From: Amoebophrya sp. A120
Lineage: Eukaryota; Sar; Dinophyceae; Syndiniales; Amoebophryaceae
Assembly: GCA_905178155.1 (NCBI GenBank)
Contig: CAJINV010000002.1
Span: 6,242,476 to 6,306,475, forward strand
Reading direction: 5' to 3'
Length of the DNA stretch: 64,000 nucleotides
Under the pieces are notes generated by a model that was not told the origin of the DNA, did not search any database, and was given only the letters and a program-made list of their open reading frames with translations. Of this stretch, positions 30,862 through 42,661 are shown piece after piece. Position 1 is the stretch's first letter, and every line of letters begins with the position of its first letter. The position numbers and the translations under genes are program-made.

Positions 30862-33800
30862 TCAGGGGAATAAAGGATCTTCATCGTCAAAAGGATTTTC
30901 ATCGTCATCGCTTTCGCTATCTTCGTCATCACTCGGTACCTCGTCGCCATCATCGTTTATTTCCTCTTCGGCTATACCAAATGTGAAGAAAAGCTTCTTC
31001 ACACGCTTCTTTTCGACATCAGGCTTGCCACTGTTTTCCGGCCCTTGGTCGGGTTCTTCATCGGTTGGATGGACTTCAAAATCACTTTCTCCAGCCTCGC
31101 TGCCGGTGGATGCCATGGCGTCGTTTTCGTTCAGCGCCCGTTCAACCTGGTCTGCATAGTCGTACAGGTTATCGAACGTCCGTAGAGGTTATCAAACAAC
31201 AAGAACTGCAGCCACGCGCTTGCTGCAACTGCACAAGATAATACTCCAGCTGCAAGCGCAAGTGGAATACTCAAGGATATTAAGCAATCTGAATCTTATC
31301 ATGCCCAAATCTTCTAACTATAGAGCAAATGCCTAACTTCGTAAGAACATATCGCCGCGGCCACTGCGGGGAGGGAGATCCTTCGAAGGTAGGAGGCAAA
31401 GTTAGGTACATGCTCAATCCTGCAGATCAAGTTCATACAAATTGCAAACTCCGACCGTTGTACTTACTTGTTCCTATCACGAGACCAGAGCCAGGCAACC
31501 GCGATCACTGCGTTCATTTTCTTACATCCGAGCTGACATTCGGAATTTCTTCCGAAGGAAAAAACCGCCAGAGTCGCGAAACCTCGCGCACAACACGTGA
31601 CTGCGCGGGTGATTCATCATCTTGGTCGGCCGCAATGTGAAACTCCTGCGGAGGGTCGTGGACCGGGACTTGACTATGTTGATTTACCGCCTTCCAGCGC
31701 CACGGATTTTTCGGAAGCGTGTCGCTGATCAGCCGCGGCCCGGCTGCATCATTGCTATTCGTAGCTGTCGAGAACCCCACGGCGTCCCGGTAGTACCCCA
31801 GACCCAGTTCACCTCGCTTGAACACGTACCCCAGCCTGCTTCCGTCAAACGTCTCCGCGGGTATGAAGTTGGCCTGCTCAGCTCCTTTGGCTGTCGCTTT
31901 GTTCTCGGATTCCTCTACTCGTCGCGCCTCCTTTTCGTCGAAAGCATCCGCGAGCCGGCGCCAGACGATCTCCTTGCCTAGAACGAGATCCTCCAGAGTA
32001 TAGCGGCAACCCTTCAACTGCATGCGCAACATGTACCAGACGCTATCGCTCGTGTTGAAAAAAATCTCCGGGTAGGTCAGCCGAAACCAATCGACTTTGT
32101 TCGCCGCGAGTTCGCAGCGTCGCCCCACAAGCTTGGAAAATCTGATTGAGATTTTCAGTCACAAATGTGGGAAACATGAAAATGAGAAAAAAAAACGTCG
32201 CAAACAAAAAACTGGTCGCTCTAACGCCACTCCTAAGCATAGCCATGCAGCAGTTTAAATAAACTGTAATACTCGGTTTCCTCTCTGGAGCCTCTGAATA
32301 TGCTTAGCTTACTCGGAGGAAGAACTGTTCGCGAGGGATCCAGGTGCCTATTGTCTGGTATGGCGTTGCGCCAGGGAGCTTCAACGGTCAAACGCTGCCT
32401 TGCCGCCGACCGCATCTGCTTGTCCCAGAGTTCTACCAATTCCGCGCCGGATAAGCCACATTCACCCGGCTCAATGAACATCGCCAAAGAGTTCCACTCA
32501 AACCGCACTCTGTTCCCGTTCAGCATTCTTTGCTCCTCTCCCGGCGACGCCACATCACGCCCCTTATACTTGGGAGGGGTCCGCGAACGACCCCACGACG
32601 CTGTTATTGCTCGATCCGGCAGGATGACATAGCCCGCCAATGAACGGTCCAACCAGGACGCAGCAGCAACACCATCAGAAGCAGAAGCCTTGTGCATGAC
32701 TGTATTTGACATGGAAACGCACGCATATATGCGCAGCGTTGTCTCGTGACTCATCGGAGTCTTCAGTTTCTCGTCCTTGCCTTTGCCGGCTTCCGACGAA
32801 ACCGCTGCTGGTGCAAGCGACCGAAGGGCGACTTCTTCTTCCGTGAGTCGAAGCAGCATTACTCGTCCTCCCGGTCCGTTCGGGAGGCACCGCCACCCAA
32901 ACGCGGGTAGTACGCTTCCGAGGGCAAACATATCACCCGTTCGCATCATCGCACCGTCGGCTCGGCGAAGAGTAGTAACATGAACATGGTTGCTGCTGCT
33001 ACTGAACTGATCTTGATTGTCCGTCGCTGAAGTAAAGTTGCTGCACTCGCCCGTGACGATACTTGTCGGTCCTGTTGCGTCTACTTCGCCCTCGCCCTGA
33101 CGGTGAAGTTGATCGTCCTCAGGCAACAAGTCAATTGGCCGTACGAAACTGCGGACCGTCGCGTCGTCAAGCAGCCACAAGTGCAACAGACCAACTGTTA
33201 GCAAGTTCGACACAATGAACCCACCACCGCACCTGTACAGGTCCTTCTCGCGATGGCTCCCACGACCTCTCAACTTCCTGTCCGGATCCGGAAGTTGTGG
33301 GTAGAAGTTCCTAACGTATTTCTTCTCACGTGACTGTACCAGCAAGAGGAGACCGTGCGCAAACGCAAAAATTGCTTCACACGGAATGTCCCATTGGAGA
33401 TCCAATAGGCCAGTGCTTGGCCCCGCCATGACGTCCAAGAAATTTTCTCCGTCTCGCGAAGAAGCCGACTTCAGCCCGCACCACACAGATTTGAAAACAT
33501 TCTGCAACTGCGTTTCCAAAGTTTGACGCAGGAAACTTTGCAGGACCACGTCGGCCGTCAAGATGTCTTTGCGGCCAGGAAGCGCGTTACTGTTGTACTC
33601 GTAGACGTTTATTGCTTTATCTGGGCCCCACTCCAAAACCTCCGTTTCGGAGTTGATCCCTGCCATCACCAGAACGCTCTCCATTGGCCAGATTCGCTTG
33701 ATCCCGCAACACAAATCGCCACCGAACGACCGTATCTCCACACCAAGATCGGGCAAAAGACGTCCAGGTAGAGACTCGTACTGGCCTAGAAACGCGGCGT

Positions 33801-34686
33801 GTGCAATGCCGTGAAGGTGTCCTGCCTCCAAATCGATGAATTCCGTTATTTTCCGCATGCTCTCCAGGTACGACGCCGCATTGGTGGCGCGGAACCGGGC
33901 GGCGACTCGCGTACCACTCCTGTTACCGAACACTCGCAACTCGCAAGTACCGGTGAAAGCCCGGGTCTGAGCACGCGACAGCTCCGCAAACTCCGCCACT
34001 GCTGTATCTTTCGATGGGCAAACTTTCGGACGGTTGCGATACTGTTGGTGCTTTTCGGAATAGTCATCGACTAGCTGTTGCTTCACCCGTAGTTGGGAGT
34101 CCACGACAAACTGATCCGGATGGACCCGGTAGAATTTTCCGTGTTTCTCGTCTCCGGTTGATCCTGAAGCAGCAGCCGCAGAAGATGAGCAGCTTTCCGT
34201 GCCGCTACTCTGCAGATGGGCAGAAGAGTCTGCGCCCTCCCCCACAATTTTCTGATCATTGTCGCCCGCGATTGAATTAACCTTAGGCTCAATGCCCGCT
34301 TTCTTCACAACACTGAAAACGCTTTTTTTCTTTTTTCGGCGGACACCGATCTCACCTTCGCCGAGCGGGCCGTGCAGTGCACTAACATCCTCCACGTCAT
34401 CCTCGTCACTGTCGTCTGTCACGGATTGCTCGTGGTCAGTGTACTCGTTTCTGATCGCGTTCTGCTCCTTGAACTTGTCTATGTCGAAAGGAGGAAGTTT
34501 TTCTTCCGCTCTAGATAGCAGCTCGTCGAAGGATCTCATGCGTTTCATGGCTTCGAAATTCGCGCGCGTCACAACAACGCCGCCTTCTTTTGTCATGTCA
34601 GTCGGAAATTGTCGGAGAAACGAGCCGTCCTCGGTATGATTTTTGGCCGGGACAGAAACGGCCGACGCAGCTGCCACCGGAATCAT
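30862..34686 (-). CDS. Tandem family paralogue B
   Basis: Exons 34686-32273, 32141-31526 and about 31185-30862 give 1117 residues. The conserved phase-2 intron is present (donor GTATTA, acceptor TCAG). The N-terminal block (FLRQFPTDMTKEGGVVVTRA) and the blocks AEFAELSRAQTRAF, LGVEIRSFGGDLC, RCGGGFIVSNLLTVGLLHLW, RTGDMFALG, LRIYACVSM and FIEPGECGLSGAELV are all recognisable, as are NKVDWFRLTYPEIFF, RLGYVFKRGELGLGYYRD and RLWRFFPSEEIPNVSSDL in the C-terminal exons. The linkers are shorter than in A. An extra intron interrupts the VSSDL/RTFDNLYDYADQ block. Its donor is GTAAGA, but the acceptor needed for frame and homology (GATAACCT before 31185) is not AG. The product ends with a very acidic tail. 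Confidence 0.78.
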
Positions 34687-35398
34687 GTTTCCTGCTTCTG
34701 TTTAAAGGTCCAGCGGCCGCCGGATCCACGATTCCTCACTTGTTTGTTCCCAGGACCGCTGGTGAGTTCATTTTGTCATCCTCAGTGAAGAAGAAGCACA
34801 TGTCGACGATCTACTCTCTACAAAGAGAAAGAGTTACAGTTGTTGTATCTGCCTTTATGAGTCTTCGGCCAATTTGTTCCAGATTTGCATATCGCAGATG
34901 ATACTTTCTTCGCAAAAGAAAAAAAAAGTTAGCTCTTGTTGGAACCTCAACTCGTACTTGCTTCCTGACTGAGAATACACCACATCGAGAGTCGTGGTCC
35001 GTCAACGACAACAACCAGCGGATCGCGGAGTGCGACCCGGCGTCAAGGCACAGGCGCGAAGTCAAGAAACGGAAGATAACATACGAGACGAAGAAAGAGG
35101 TGAACATGTTTGCCGACTACCGCTTTTTCTTCTTTTGACACAGATGCCATCTTTCTTTAGCAAACCCAAAACATTTGCACTTTCTTTATGGCTATGGCAA
35201 TATAGATCGATGTATGATTGTTCTTGTGACTGTTTCCTCGCGAAATGGAAGGCCGCCCACTCTCTGTAGCGTGGCGCCAGCCCTCCAGATATGAATCTCG
35301 AACAGGATATCACCTACAAAAGAGAAGGAGAAATAAGCTGCTATGCATGTAGTAACAATTCTCCTACCTAAAGCAACAAGTTCCTCTGCACCGTCTGC
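34687..35398. other. Intergenic, includes duplicated block
   Basis: Spacer between paralogues B and C. Its left part (34687-35187) holds nothing I can assign; the right part is the duplicated block described separately. Confidence 0.5.
35188..35397. repeat. Duplicated intergenic block, copy 2
   Basis: The second copy of the block at 30630-30833, ending directly at the 3' end of paralogue C. The scattered differences suggest a fairly recent duplication. Confidence 0.8.
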
Positions 35399-38300
35399 TC
35401 AAGAAAGTCCAAACGTGGCGTAAGGGTCCGGATCCGCAAATTCGTCCGACACAAATCCGTCGCTGGAGTACGCCCCCCCGGAAAGGAACTCCTCATCATC
35501 TTCACTGTTCATACTGGCCTCGTCGCTGTGAAGCACTCTTGCCAGGTCACGCTGTTTTTTTATGCAGTCTGCAAACCTGTCGGTCATCTAGTTCTTGGGG
35601 AAATGCACATACGAATATTGCAAGCCACATACAACGTACACCGCTGGACAAGAAAAGGCTCAGTGCTAACATCAGCAAAGCGCCAGCACCAAGGGAGCTG
35701 GGACTCTTTCTTTCACGCAACACGCTGCAAGCATTATGTGTTCCGCGATCACGACGCAGTGGAGATGACAGAACAGGCATGCATCATGAGAGAGGTCTTT
35801 CTCTATCTCTCTCGACTCCACCCACACCGATTTTTCAAGTTTGCTTTTGATATGCTGCCTTCGCAGCAAGCGATTCCGCTCCTCCTCACCGCTTGCAGCT
35901 GTGGCCAGCGGATCCACAATCGTTAGTACAAACTGCAGCTTCGTCACCTTGTGCTCCACTTTTTCTGTCGCAGGAGGGTTACTATCATCTTCCCCAACAA
36001 AATTATCGCCCTCCTTTTCCGCTGAAAACTCCTCGTCATTGTAATCATCGTCCTCCTCCTCCTCGTCCAAAGCTCGTGGCTTGTTCAGCGCCTTCTCGAG
36101 CTGGTCAGCGTAGTCGAAGAAGTTGTCGTACGCCCGCAAGTCGGTCTGCAAGTCCGGGACCACCTCGGCCGGCGCAAACCGCCACTTATTGGAGACCTTC
36201 TGGATGACCCGGGTCCTGGTGGTGTCGGACGGGAGAGAGAGGGGCTGGTCTTTCATACCGGCGGGGACTTTCGATTTGCTTTTGGTATTTTCTGACACGG
36301 CAAGATTTTTTTTGCTGGACTGGGTCGCTGCTGTGTCGTCTTTCGAGGATGTACTAGGGTTTGCTCCTCCTTCTTGTTTTCTGCTAGTACTTGCGGCGGA
36401 TTTTTGTTTCTCGTTTGACGACGATGAAGCTTCGCTTTTTTGTTTTTCCTCTCCCGAATTGATTTTACTGCGCCCTTTGGAGTCAAGCACGTCGCCAGAT
36501 GAAGCAGCAGCTCCTGCTGTCCCCGGGCTCCCAGACGCCGTTTGGAACTCTTCTGGAGTAATTACCTGGATCCGCATCCAGGGGTTGCTTGCAATCGCCG
36601 CCAACGATCCTATCGGCGCGCCCGGCACGCTGATTCCCCGGGGCCAGTAGTCATCTCTGTAGTACCCGATACCTCTCTCCCCGCGCTTAAACACGTACCC
36701 CGGCCGACTCCCGTCGTGGTACTCAGAAAAAATGAAGTCGGGACGCAGAGCATCCAAAGCAGGATCGCTCATGTGCGTCACCGCGTTCCGACGGGCGTGT
36801 CCGCGCTCCTCGCCGGCCTTCTCTCGCTCGACGGCCGCGCGGTGCTCCGCAGCGTGTTCGCGGTCGAGGAAGGAGTAGACTATTTCGTCAAGGGTCGCTT
36901 CGTCATTTCCGACCGACTGTATGCCGTTTCCACCCAGTTTCTCGGTGAGAAATGCTTCCTTCACCTTCCGCGGATACTGGGCCAACCGCTCCAGTCGGGT
37001 CTGCTTCATACTGGTGTGGTGCGGGGAGAGTTGCTTTAACCCCACGAAGAAGGCCTTCATGTCCTCACAAAATCGCTTCAGCTGGTTCTCGAGCCTGCCT
37101 CCGGCATCGAAGGTCGCGGCGAGCTTCTTCAACACGCTCTCACGCCCCAGGGCGTGCACACCAAACCGGCAGCCGTTCAAAACCGTGCGGAGCAGCTGCC
37201 ACGCGCTCTCGTTCGAAAACATTCCCGGGTAGGTGAGACGAAACCAGTCGATTTTACGAATGGCGAGCTCTTTCCGCCTTTCGAGAAGCTTCGCAAACCT
37301 GAGGTGTAAAAGAAAGCAATGCGGAATAAGTCGCAATAAGTAGTCTAAATTTCGATCTTGAGTAAAAATGGTGCTCAACTCGAGAGACGCTTCACCCTAC
37401 GCAATTAATAGCGAAAAATAAACTACGATAAATCAATCCAAACTACTCTGTCAGTGCCAAGGCTGCCATGGGGTTTCCACGGGCGTGCTCTGCTCCCAGC
37501 GACCCAGCTTCCCGCGCGTCCTGCAGCTTCTCTTCCCGCATGGTTAACAGCTCTAACCCGGATTTTTCTTCGTAGTCCGCGGCGATAAACATGCCTACGC
37601 AGCTGTCCGGAAACAAGACCTGGTTGTCGGCGAGTTCGGTGTACTGCAGAGAACCCCGGTTCGTGGAGCGGCCGTACCGATACCCATAATCGTCGTAGGG
37701 GTCGTAGTAACTGGATCCGTGGGTAGGGAACGCATCCTTGGGAATCAGCACATACCCGACAATTTTGCTTTCGCTGACACTTTTGTTCGGTGTCGACGAT
37801 ATCACACTAGACGGCGCACCAGCAGTGCCACTCGCAGATGAAGCGTCACTCTTTATTCCGGCAGCCGCGACACACACGTACACGCGCAGTCCCTGTTTCT
37901 GTCCCTCACTTGCGTGACCGGCTCTGTAGGACTGCAGCCTTCTTCTTCTGTGCAAAAGTTCTTCTACTTTGCTGCGTGTGTTCGCTTTTTCCGGCACTTG
38001 TTCCACCTTCCCAGCCACATCAGAGCCCGAAGAGTCAACATTGGCGTCCGAAGTGACTCCTGTTGGCGCTGCCGCCTCCGCCAGGGACCCGGGCACGTGA
38101 TCAACTGCGGTCAAATGCAGCAACAAAGCCCGGTCCGCGCCGTACGGAACCGACCGCCAGCCGAACGCGCCTCGCAACCGGCCGAGCTTGAAAAGATCCC
38201 CAGTCTGCAGTTGCTTCAAATCCGGTTCCACGAGGCGTTTTCTCGCTTGCTTCGAACCTTTCTTCACGGCCATCAGCGGACAGGAACGGGCAGCTTCGTT

Positions 38301-41300
38301 GGCCGGAACTTGTGACGAACCGTAAGCATGATCCCTCGTGGGGAAGGACCAGACGCCGCGCACTTCGTCATAAACAGGCGGCTCCGAGGACTCTGTCTGG
38401 ATGGGCACCATCATGGCGGCAATTTTCTCGTCGCTGACCAACCCCAGCTGCAGCAAGCCCGCAGTCAGCAGCGACCCAACGACAAAGCCGCCGCCCCGGC
38501 TCCGGATGTCCTGGCGCCGGGCCTTCATATCAACTGCAAAAATGTCTGGGTCTGGAAGAATGCCAGACTTGTCCTGCAGGTTTTCCATGACCCATGAGGT
38601 CTGGTATGTAGGACAGAGCATGACAGATTCTGTGAGAGTTCTATCATGCCTATCCTGCATGAGAAACTGGCTCTCGATTAGGTCAAAAGTGGACAGCTTC
38701 TGGCGATCATGCAACACAAATTTTTACATGAGTCAGGTTTAGCATGACAAGTTGCTTTGTTCCAGACCCAGACACTTTTGCATTTGATACTCCACGTGCT
38801 TCCGCATCTCGGCCCGCCGCTGTTCCTGCGCGCGAAAGCGCTCGCGATGGTTTCTTTCCTGGTCCACAAGTGGCATGGTGGCCTCATCGCGGTGCCGCTC
38901 GGTTTTCCGGAAGGCCTTCTCTTCCTCCTCCTCGAGGGAGGTGAGTAGATCGTCGATGAAGTTGTTGACTGTTTGACGCGGGATGTCCCAGCTGGTGTCC
39001 ACGTTGTCCAAGTATGCACATGCGCTGTAGTTAACAATTCCCCTGGCCGCGCCGTAGGGCACGTCGTCCCGGGGAGTGGAGATCCCATTCGGGACCGGAA
39101 ACTCGTCCGAAAATTTAGAAACAAACGGCCGCTGGTGGCTGGAGTCAGTACTTCCTGCTGCTGCTGAGCTTGAACTAAGCGCGTTGGCGTTGTTAGTGAG
39201 CACGAAGTTGTTGTTCGCGGATGAAATAAAGTAGCTGTTTGTACTAGACCCCCCGCCGCCCGCCAGCAACGCTTCAAAAAGTTGCTTGACTTTCTTCTCT
39301 ATCAAATGTAAAAATGTCTGGGTCTGGAAAAGTGGAACTTGTAATGCGTGTCATGCATTCCTGGACAATCTGTGTTGCATGAGCAGCAAAACAGAGGCTT
39401 TCTTTGTCATGCAAAAACGCAATTTGCAATGCGTGCTAGGCATCAGCAGGCCTCTCAAAAACTTGTCATGCTTGGCTGCCATTGGAAGCGCTTCAATCAT
39501 GCGCAATTCAGCATCACAAGTTTCCACACCCAGACATTTTTACATTTGATATTCTCCAAATGCAGCCGCATGCTGTGCTGCAGCTCCACGTCTATCAAAT
39601 GTAAAAGTGTCTGAGTCTGGAAACTTGTGATGCTGGGTGGCGTCTCATGATGAGGCTACAAATGCTGGCTCAGCATGACAAGTTTCTGAGCTTCTCGGTG
39701 TTGCCTATTCTGCATGACAAACTGCGCTTCTGCATCACAGAAAAACGGAGCTCTTGGGTAACGCGCATGACAGATTTAAGAGTTATGTCAGACAAGCATG
39801 ACAAACATGAATTCTTCCAGACCCAGACATTTTTGCAGTTCATAACATCTAGCGTGAGCCGATTTTTTTCGCGAATGTTTTTCACGTAGCGGCCATCCGC
39901 GAGGTAGTAGCCCTGCGAATCGGCACGCTCACCGCGCCTGACGTGAAGTGGATCCTCTTCTACGTACTCCGCAACCGGAATTGTGCAAAAGCCGTTCGTG
40001 TGTTTCTTCTTCCCGACTTGTACACCTTCCGACGCGCTCGGAACATCATGACCGTGTAGATGCCAGAACTCCGCACTTTCGTGCGGGGCCACCTGCGCAA
40101 TGTGCAGACAGGAGTCTATGGATGTGTCAGGATTGAAATCGACAAAGTTGAAATAACTTGTAATGCAGAAAATGGATGAAAGTTGCAATCCAGTTGCCAA
40201 GTGGCGCATGACAAATTTGGGTAGAGCCGAAATCCAGTCTGTCATGCTGTTTGGGTATAGGAAGACGCTTTTTTCATGCTACTTTAGCAGCTCTATTTCT
40301 ACCCCGAAACAGGCTCACAATCTGCCCCCCTTGCCTACCCTGCAAGACAGACACTTTCTGCGTTGCATTTTATGCATGACAAACTATTTCAACTTTGACG
40401 ATTTCAAACCTGACAGTTCCATAGAGTCCCCGCCTAGCGTAGCGACCTCGACGGAAAGTTTGGGCAGGCGGGACAGCGTATCAAGTGTAAAAGTGTCTGG
40501 GTCTGGAAGATTCTGACACTTGTCATGCACGTTTTGCATGAGCCATGATGTCTGTGATGCATACCCTAGCAATACAGATTCCTTGAGGGCTTCTTGATGC
40601 CTATTCCGCATGACAAATGCCTTCTCAGCGTAGCAAAAATTGCATTCCCTTTGGTACTCATGCAATACAGATCTTTTTGGAATCCAAATGCAGCATCACA
40701 AGTTGCATTCTTCCAGACCCAGACATTTTTACATTTGATACAGCGGCGTCGTGGTGAGATGCTTTTTGTGCAAAGCAACGACCTTCAATAGCATTTCCTG
40801 GCCAATCTTCGTCAAGTCATCACGGGCCTCATACATGGCAGCATTGAACTTCCCGACCGCAGCAGGGCGTTGCACGACGTTGCGCTTCTCCGGGTAGAAA
40901 TCCATCTTTCGGATGGTGTCAATAGACTGAGAAGTTTCTTCTCTCAACCGCGCGACTTCGGCGAAGTCGGAAAGTTGTGAGACACCTGTCGCAGTTTTGC
41001 CTCCACCGGCCTGGTACAGTTTTTGCTTTTTCTCGTACTTCCGCAGCAAATCCGCAGCCCGCTGCACAGGGCCGCAGTCAAACACAAACTGGTTGCTCCT
41101 GACGCAGTGAAATTTTGGTGCAGCCTGGGCGGTAGTTTTGATGAGCGCAGTGGATTCATCTGAAGACAGTTGCGACGAGTTTTGCTCACCTGCATCGTCC
41201 GTTTTCCGCTTTTTTGAGGCTGGCCCAGTTGTGGTGGTGTCCTCATGTTGGTTCGTAGAAGTGGGGTCGCATCTAGTTATACTATCCGCACTACCTGCAG

Positions 41301-41766
41301 CATTCTTGTCGCCCGAGCTTTTTCCAGTCGAAGCCCCCGCTTCATCCGGGACAAGACCTTTATCGTCTGATGAAGCAGGTGATGGGCTTGGACGCTTGCT
41401 GCCTCCAAAACTGCCCTTCGCCCCAGGCACTGCTGTAGTCGTGGAAGTTGCTGGTTGACCGCTCTTGTTCAGTTTCAGCCCAGCTGCGGTTCTGAACTCG
41501 CTGTAGTCGAACTCCGGCAATTCCGGTTCGGCGATGTCCAATAAATCGCTGAATTTCGACAATTCTTTCCGTTCAAGGAGGCGCTTCAATTCTTCAAAAT
41601 TGCCCTCCGTGATCAGAATTCCATTTTGTTTCATGTCCGCCGGAAAGCTGCGGAGGTAGGTCGTGGAAGTGCCACTGGTGCTAGTTGCAGTGGCCTTCGC
41701 ACTACGAGTTGCAGCGAGCTCTCGTGCAGCCGCACTGCCGCTCTCATCTGCGGGGGGAAAAGTCAT
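35399..41766 (-). CDS. Tandem family paralogue C, split by five introners
   Basis: Exons 41766-40741, 40473-40424, 40111-39845, 39587-39552, 39294-38790, 38522-37447, 37298-35828 and 35587-35399 total exactly 1540 codons. The family blocks are cut by elements at places where A, B, D, E and F are continuous: TTTPL/SRLPKLSVEVA, LGGDS/CLHIAQ, RLTLDV/ELQHSM, LHLE/KKVKQLF and KHVE/ARRQDIRSRGGGF. The rest follows the family: YLRSFPADMKQNGILITEGN, GGGFVVGSLLTAGLLQLGLV, TGDLFKLGRLRGAFGWRSVP, LRVYVCVAAAG, RKIDWFRLTYPGMF, PGYVFKRGERGIGYYRDD and KLQFVLTIVD. The phase-2 family intron is 37446-37299. A small extra last exon is predicted after a GTGTGG donor, and its start could be a few bases later. Excluding the introners there is no frame disruption. 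Confidence 0.82.
38528..38789. mobile_element. Introner element IE2 in paralogue C
   Basis: 262 bp. Left end TATCAACTGCAAAAATGTCT, right end inverted TATCAAATGCAAAAGTGTCT. Flanking 5-mers CTTCA and CTCCA (4 of 5). Nearly the same length and interior as IE1 in the unrelated PPT1-like gene, so the two are copies of one subfamily. Excision joins KHVE to ARRQD in frame. Confidence 0.92.
39300..39551. mobile_element. Introner element IE3 in paralogue C
   Basis: 252 bp. Both ends are TATCAAATGTAAAAATGTCT in inverted orientation, flanked by perfect TTCTC duplications. Excision joins LHLE to KKVKQ in frame. Confidence 0.93.
39593..39844. mobile_element. Introner element IE4 in paralogue C
   Basis: 252 bp. 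Left end TATCAAATGTAAAAGTGTCT, right end inverted TATGAACTGCAAAAATGTCT. Flanks ACGTC and ACATC (4 of 5). Only a 36-nt exon separates it from IE3. Excision joins RLTLDV to ELQHSM in frame. Confidence 0.92.
40117..40423. mobile_element. Introner element IE5 in paralogue C (second family)
   Basis: 307 bp with different and longer termini: TATGGA, then TGTCAGG and a TTGAAATCG-CAAAGTTGAAATA run, inverted at the other end over roughly 45 bp. Flanked by perfect GAGTC duplications (40112-40116, 40424-40428). The interior shares the GCATGACAA-type motif with the first family. Excision joins LGGDS to CLHIAQ in frame. Confidence 0.9.
40479..40740. mobile_element. Introner element IE6 in paralogue C
   Basis: 262 bp. 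Left end TATCAAGTGTAAAAGTGTCT, right end inverted TATCAAATGTAAAAATGTCT, flanked by perfect CAGCG duplications. Excision joins TTTPL to SRLPK in frame, leaving a 50-nt exon between it and IE5. Confidence 0.93.
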
Positions 41767-42661
41767 GCTGATGATGCCTTCGATTCTTCCAGTTATCTAG
41801 TCGGGGAAAAAAACTAGAAATAGGTGTCGGGTGGTCACAATGGATCAGTATGCGCTTGGGGGAAAATGAGGTCGTTTTAGGAATGTAAAGCTAGATAATG
41901 AGGGACCAAATATGTTACAATTTGAAGATCATCGTTGTACATAAAAAGATAACAATACTTGAAACACATTCACACTGATTCGCCTGCACCGTCACAACCA
42001 AATGATTGTCATCTAGGACGTTGCGCGGGCTAGTCGAGGATCACGATCCTATGAAAGTGATCAAAGCCTGAAGGCTGATGATCGGAATCTCACAAAAAAC
42101 CTCTCGTATTGCAAAACAAACAATGGCTTCGCTTTTGGTGGCAGAAAAATTTACGCAGAACTCGTCCGGTAGCAGCATTGATAGTGCCAGTGCGCCATCT
42201 TGAATCATTGAACTTCGACAACAGAAAGAAAGACGATTCGGAATTTGATACACGATCAAATGAATAGATAGATACATAAGCGCTCCGCTTTTTTAGAACT
42301 TTAGCTGGTGCGCCCCGCTCCTCGCAGCTCGCACTTCTGATGGTGAGACACCGCAAAAAACGGCCAGTGCACTTCGAGCAAAAAAAATCAAACCGTCCAC
42401 ATCGATCCTGATTCTATGGACTTATGTGATCGAAGAGAACAATTGCCTCATGTTTTCAGTATGGATTGTTTTCTCAGACACGGAGCTCTCAGTGCAGCTG
42501 CGCAACAAGACTTTCTTATTGCACTAGCGCTTCGTGGACAATGTCCAGTGAAGCAGGAATGTCGTTTGCCAGTTACAGTAATGAGACAGCCGGCGGGTGA
42601 GATCAAAGGCATAGAAGTTCGGCAAAAACACATATTAGAAAGCAGCTATAGCCTTCGCTCG
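41767..42661. other. Intergenic, no gene recognised
   Basis: Spacer between paralogues C and D, AT-richer than the genes. No coding, RNA or repeat feature recognised. Confidence 0.45.

Noticed and set aside
39286-39614. Plus-strand open frames across the introners
   Set aside because: The frames lie in the inverted repeats and interior of IE3 and IE4. The same peptides (for example those with KCKNVWVW) recur wherever the element end occurs, so they are repeat translations, not genes.
38528-40740. Repeat cluster as a CRISPR array
   Set aside because: The repeated pieces are inverted pairs at element ends of 250-300 bp, not short direct repeats with regular spacers, and they lie within a eukaryotic gene.
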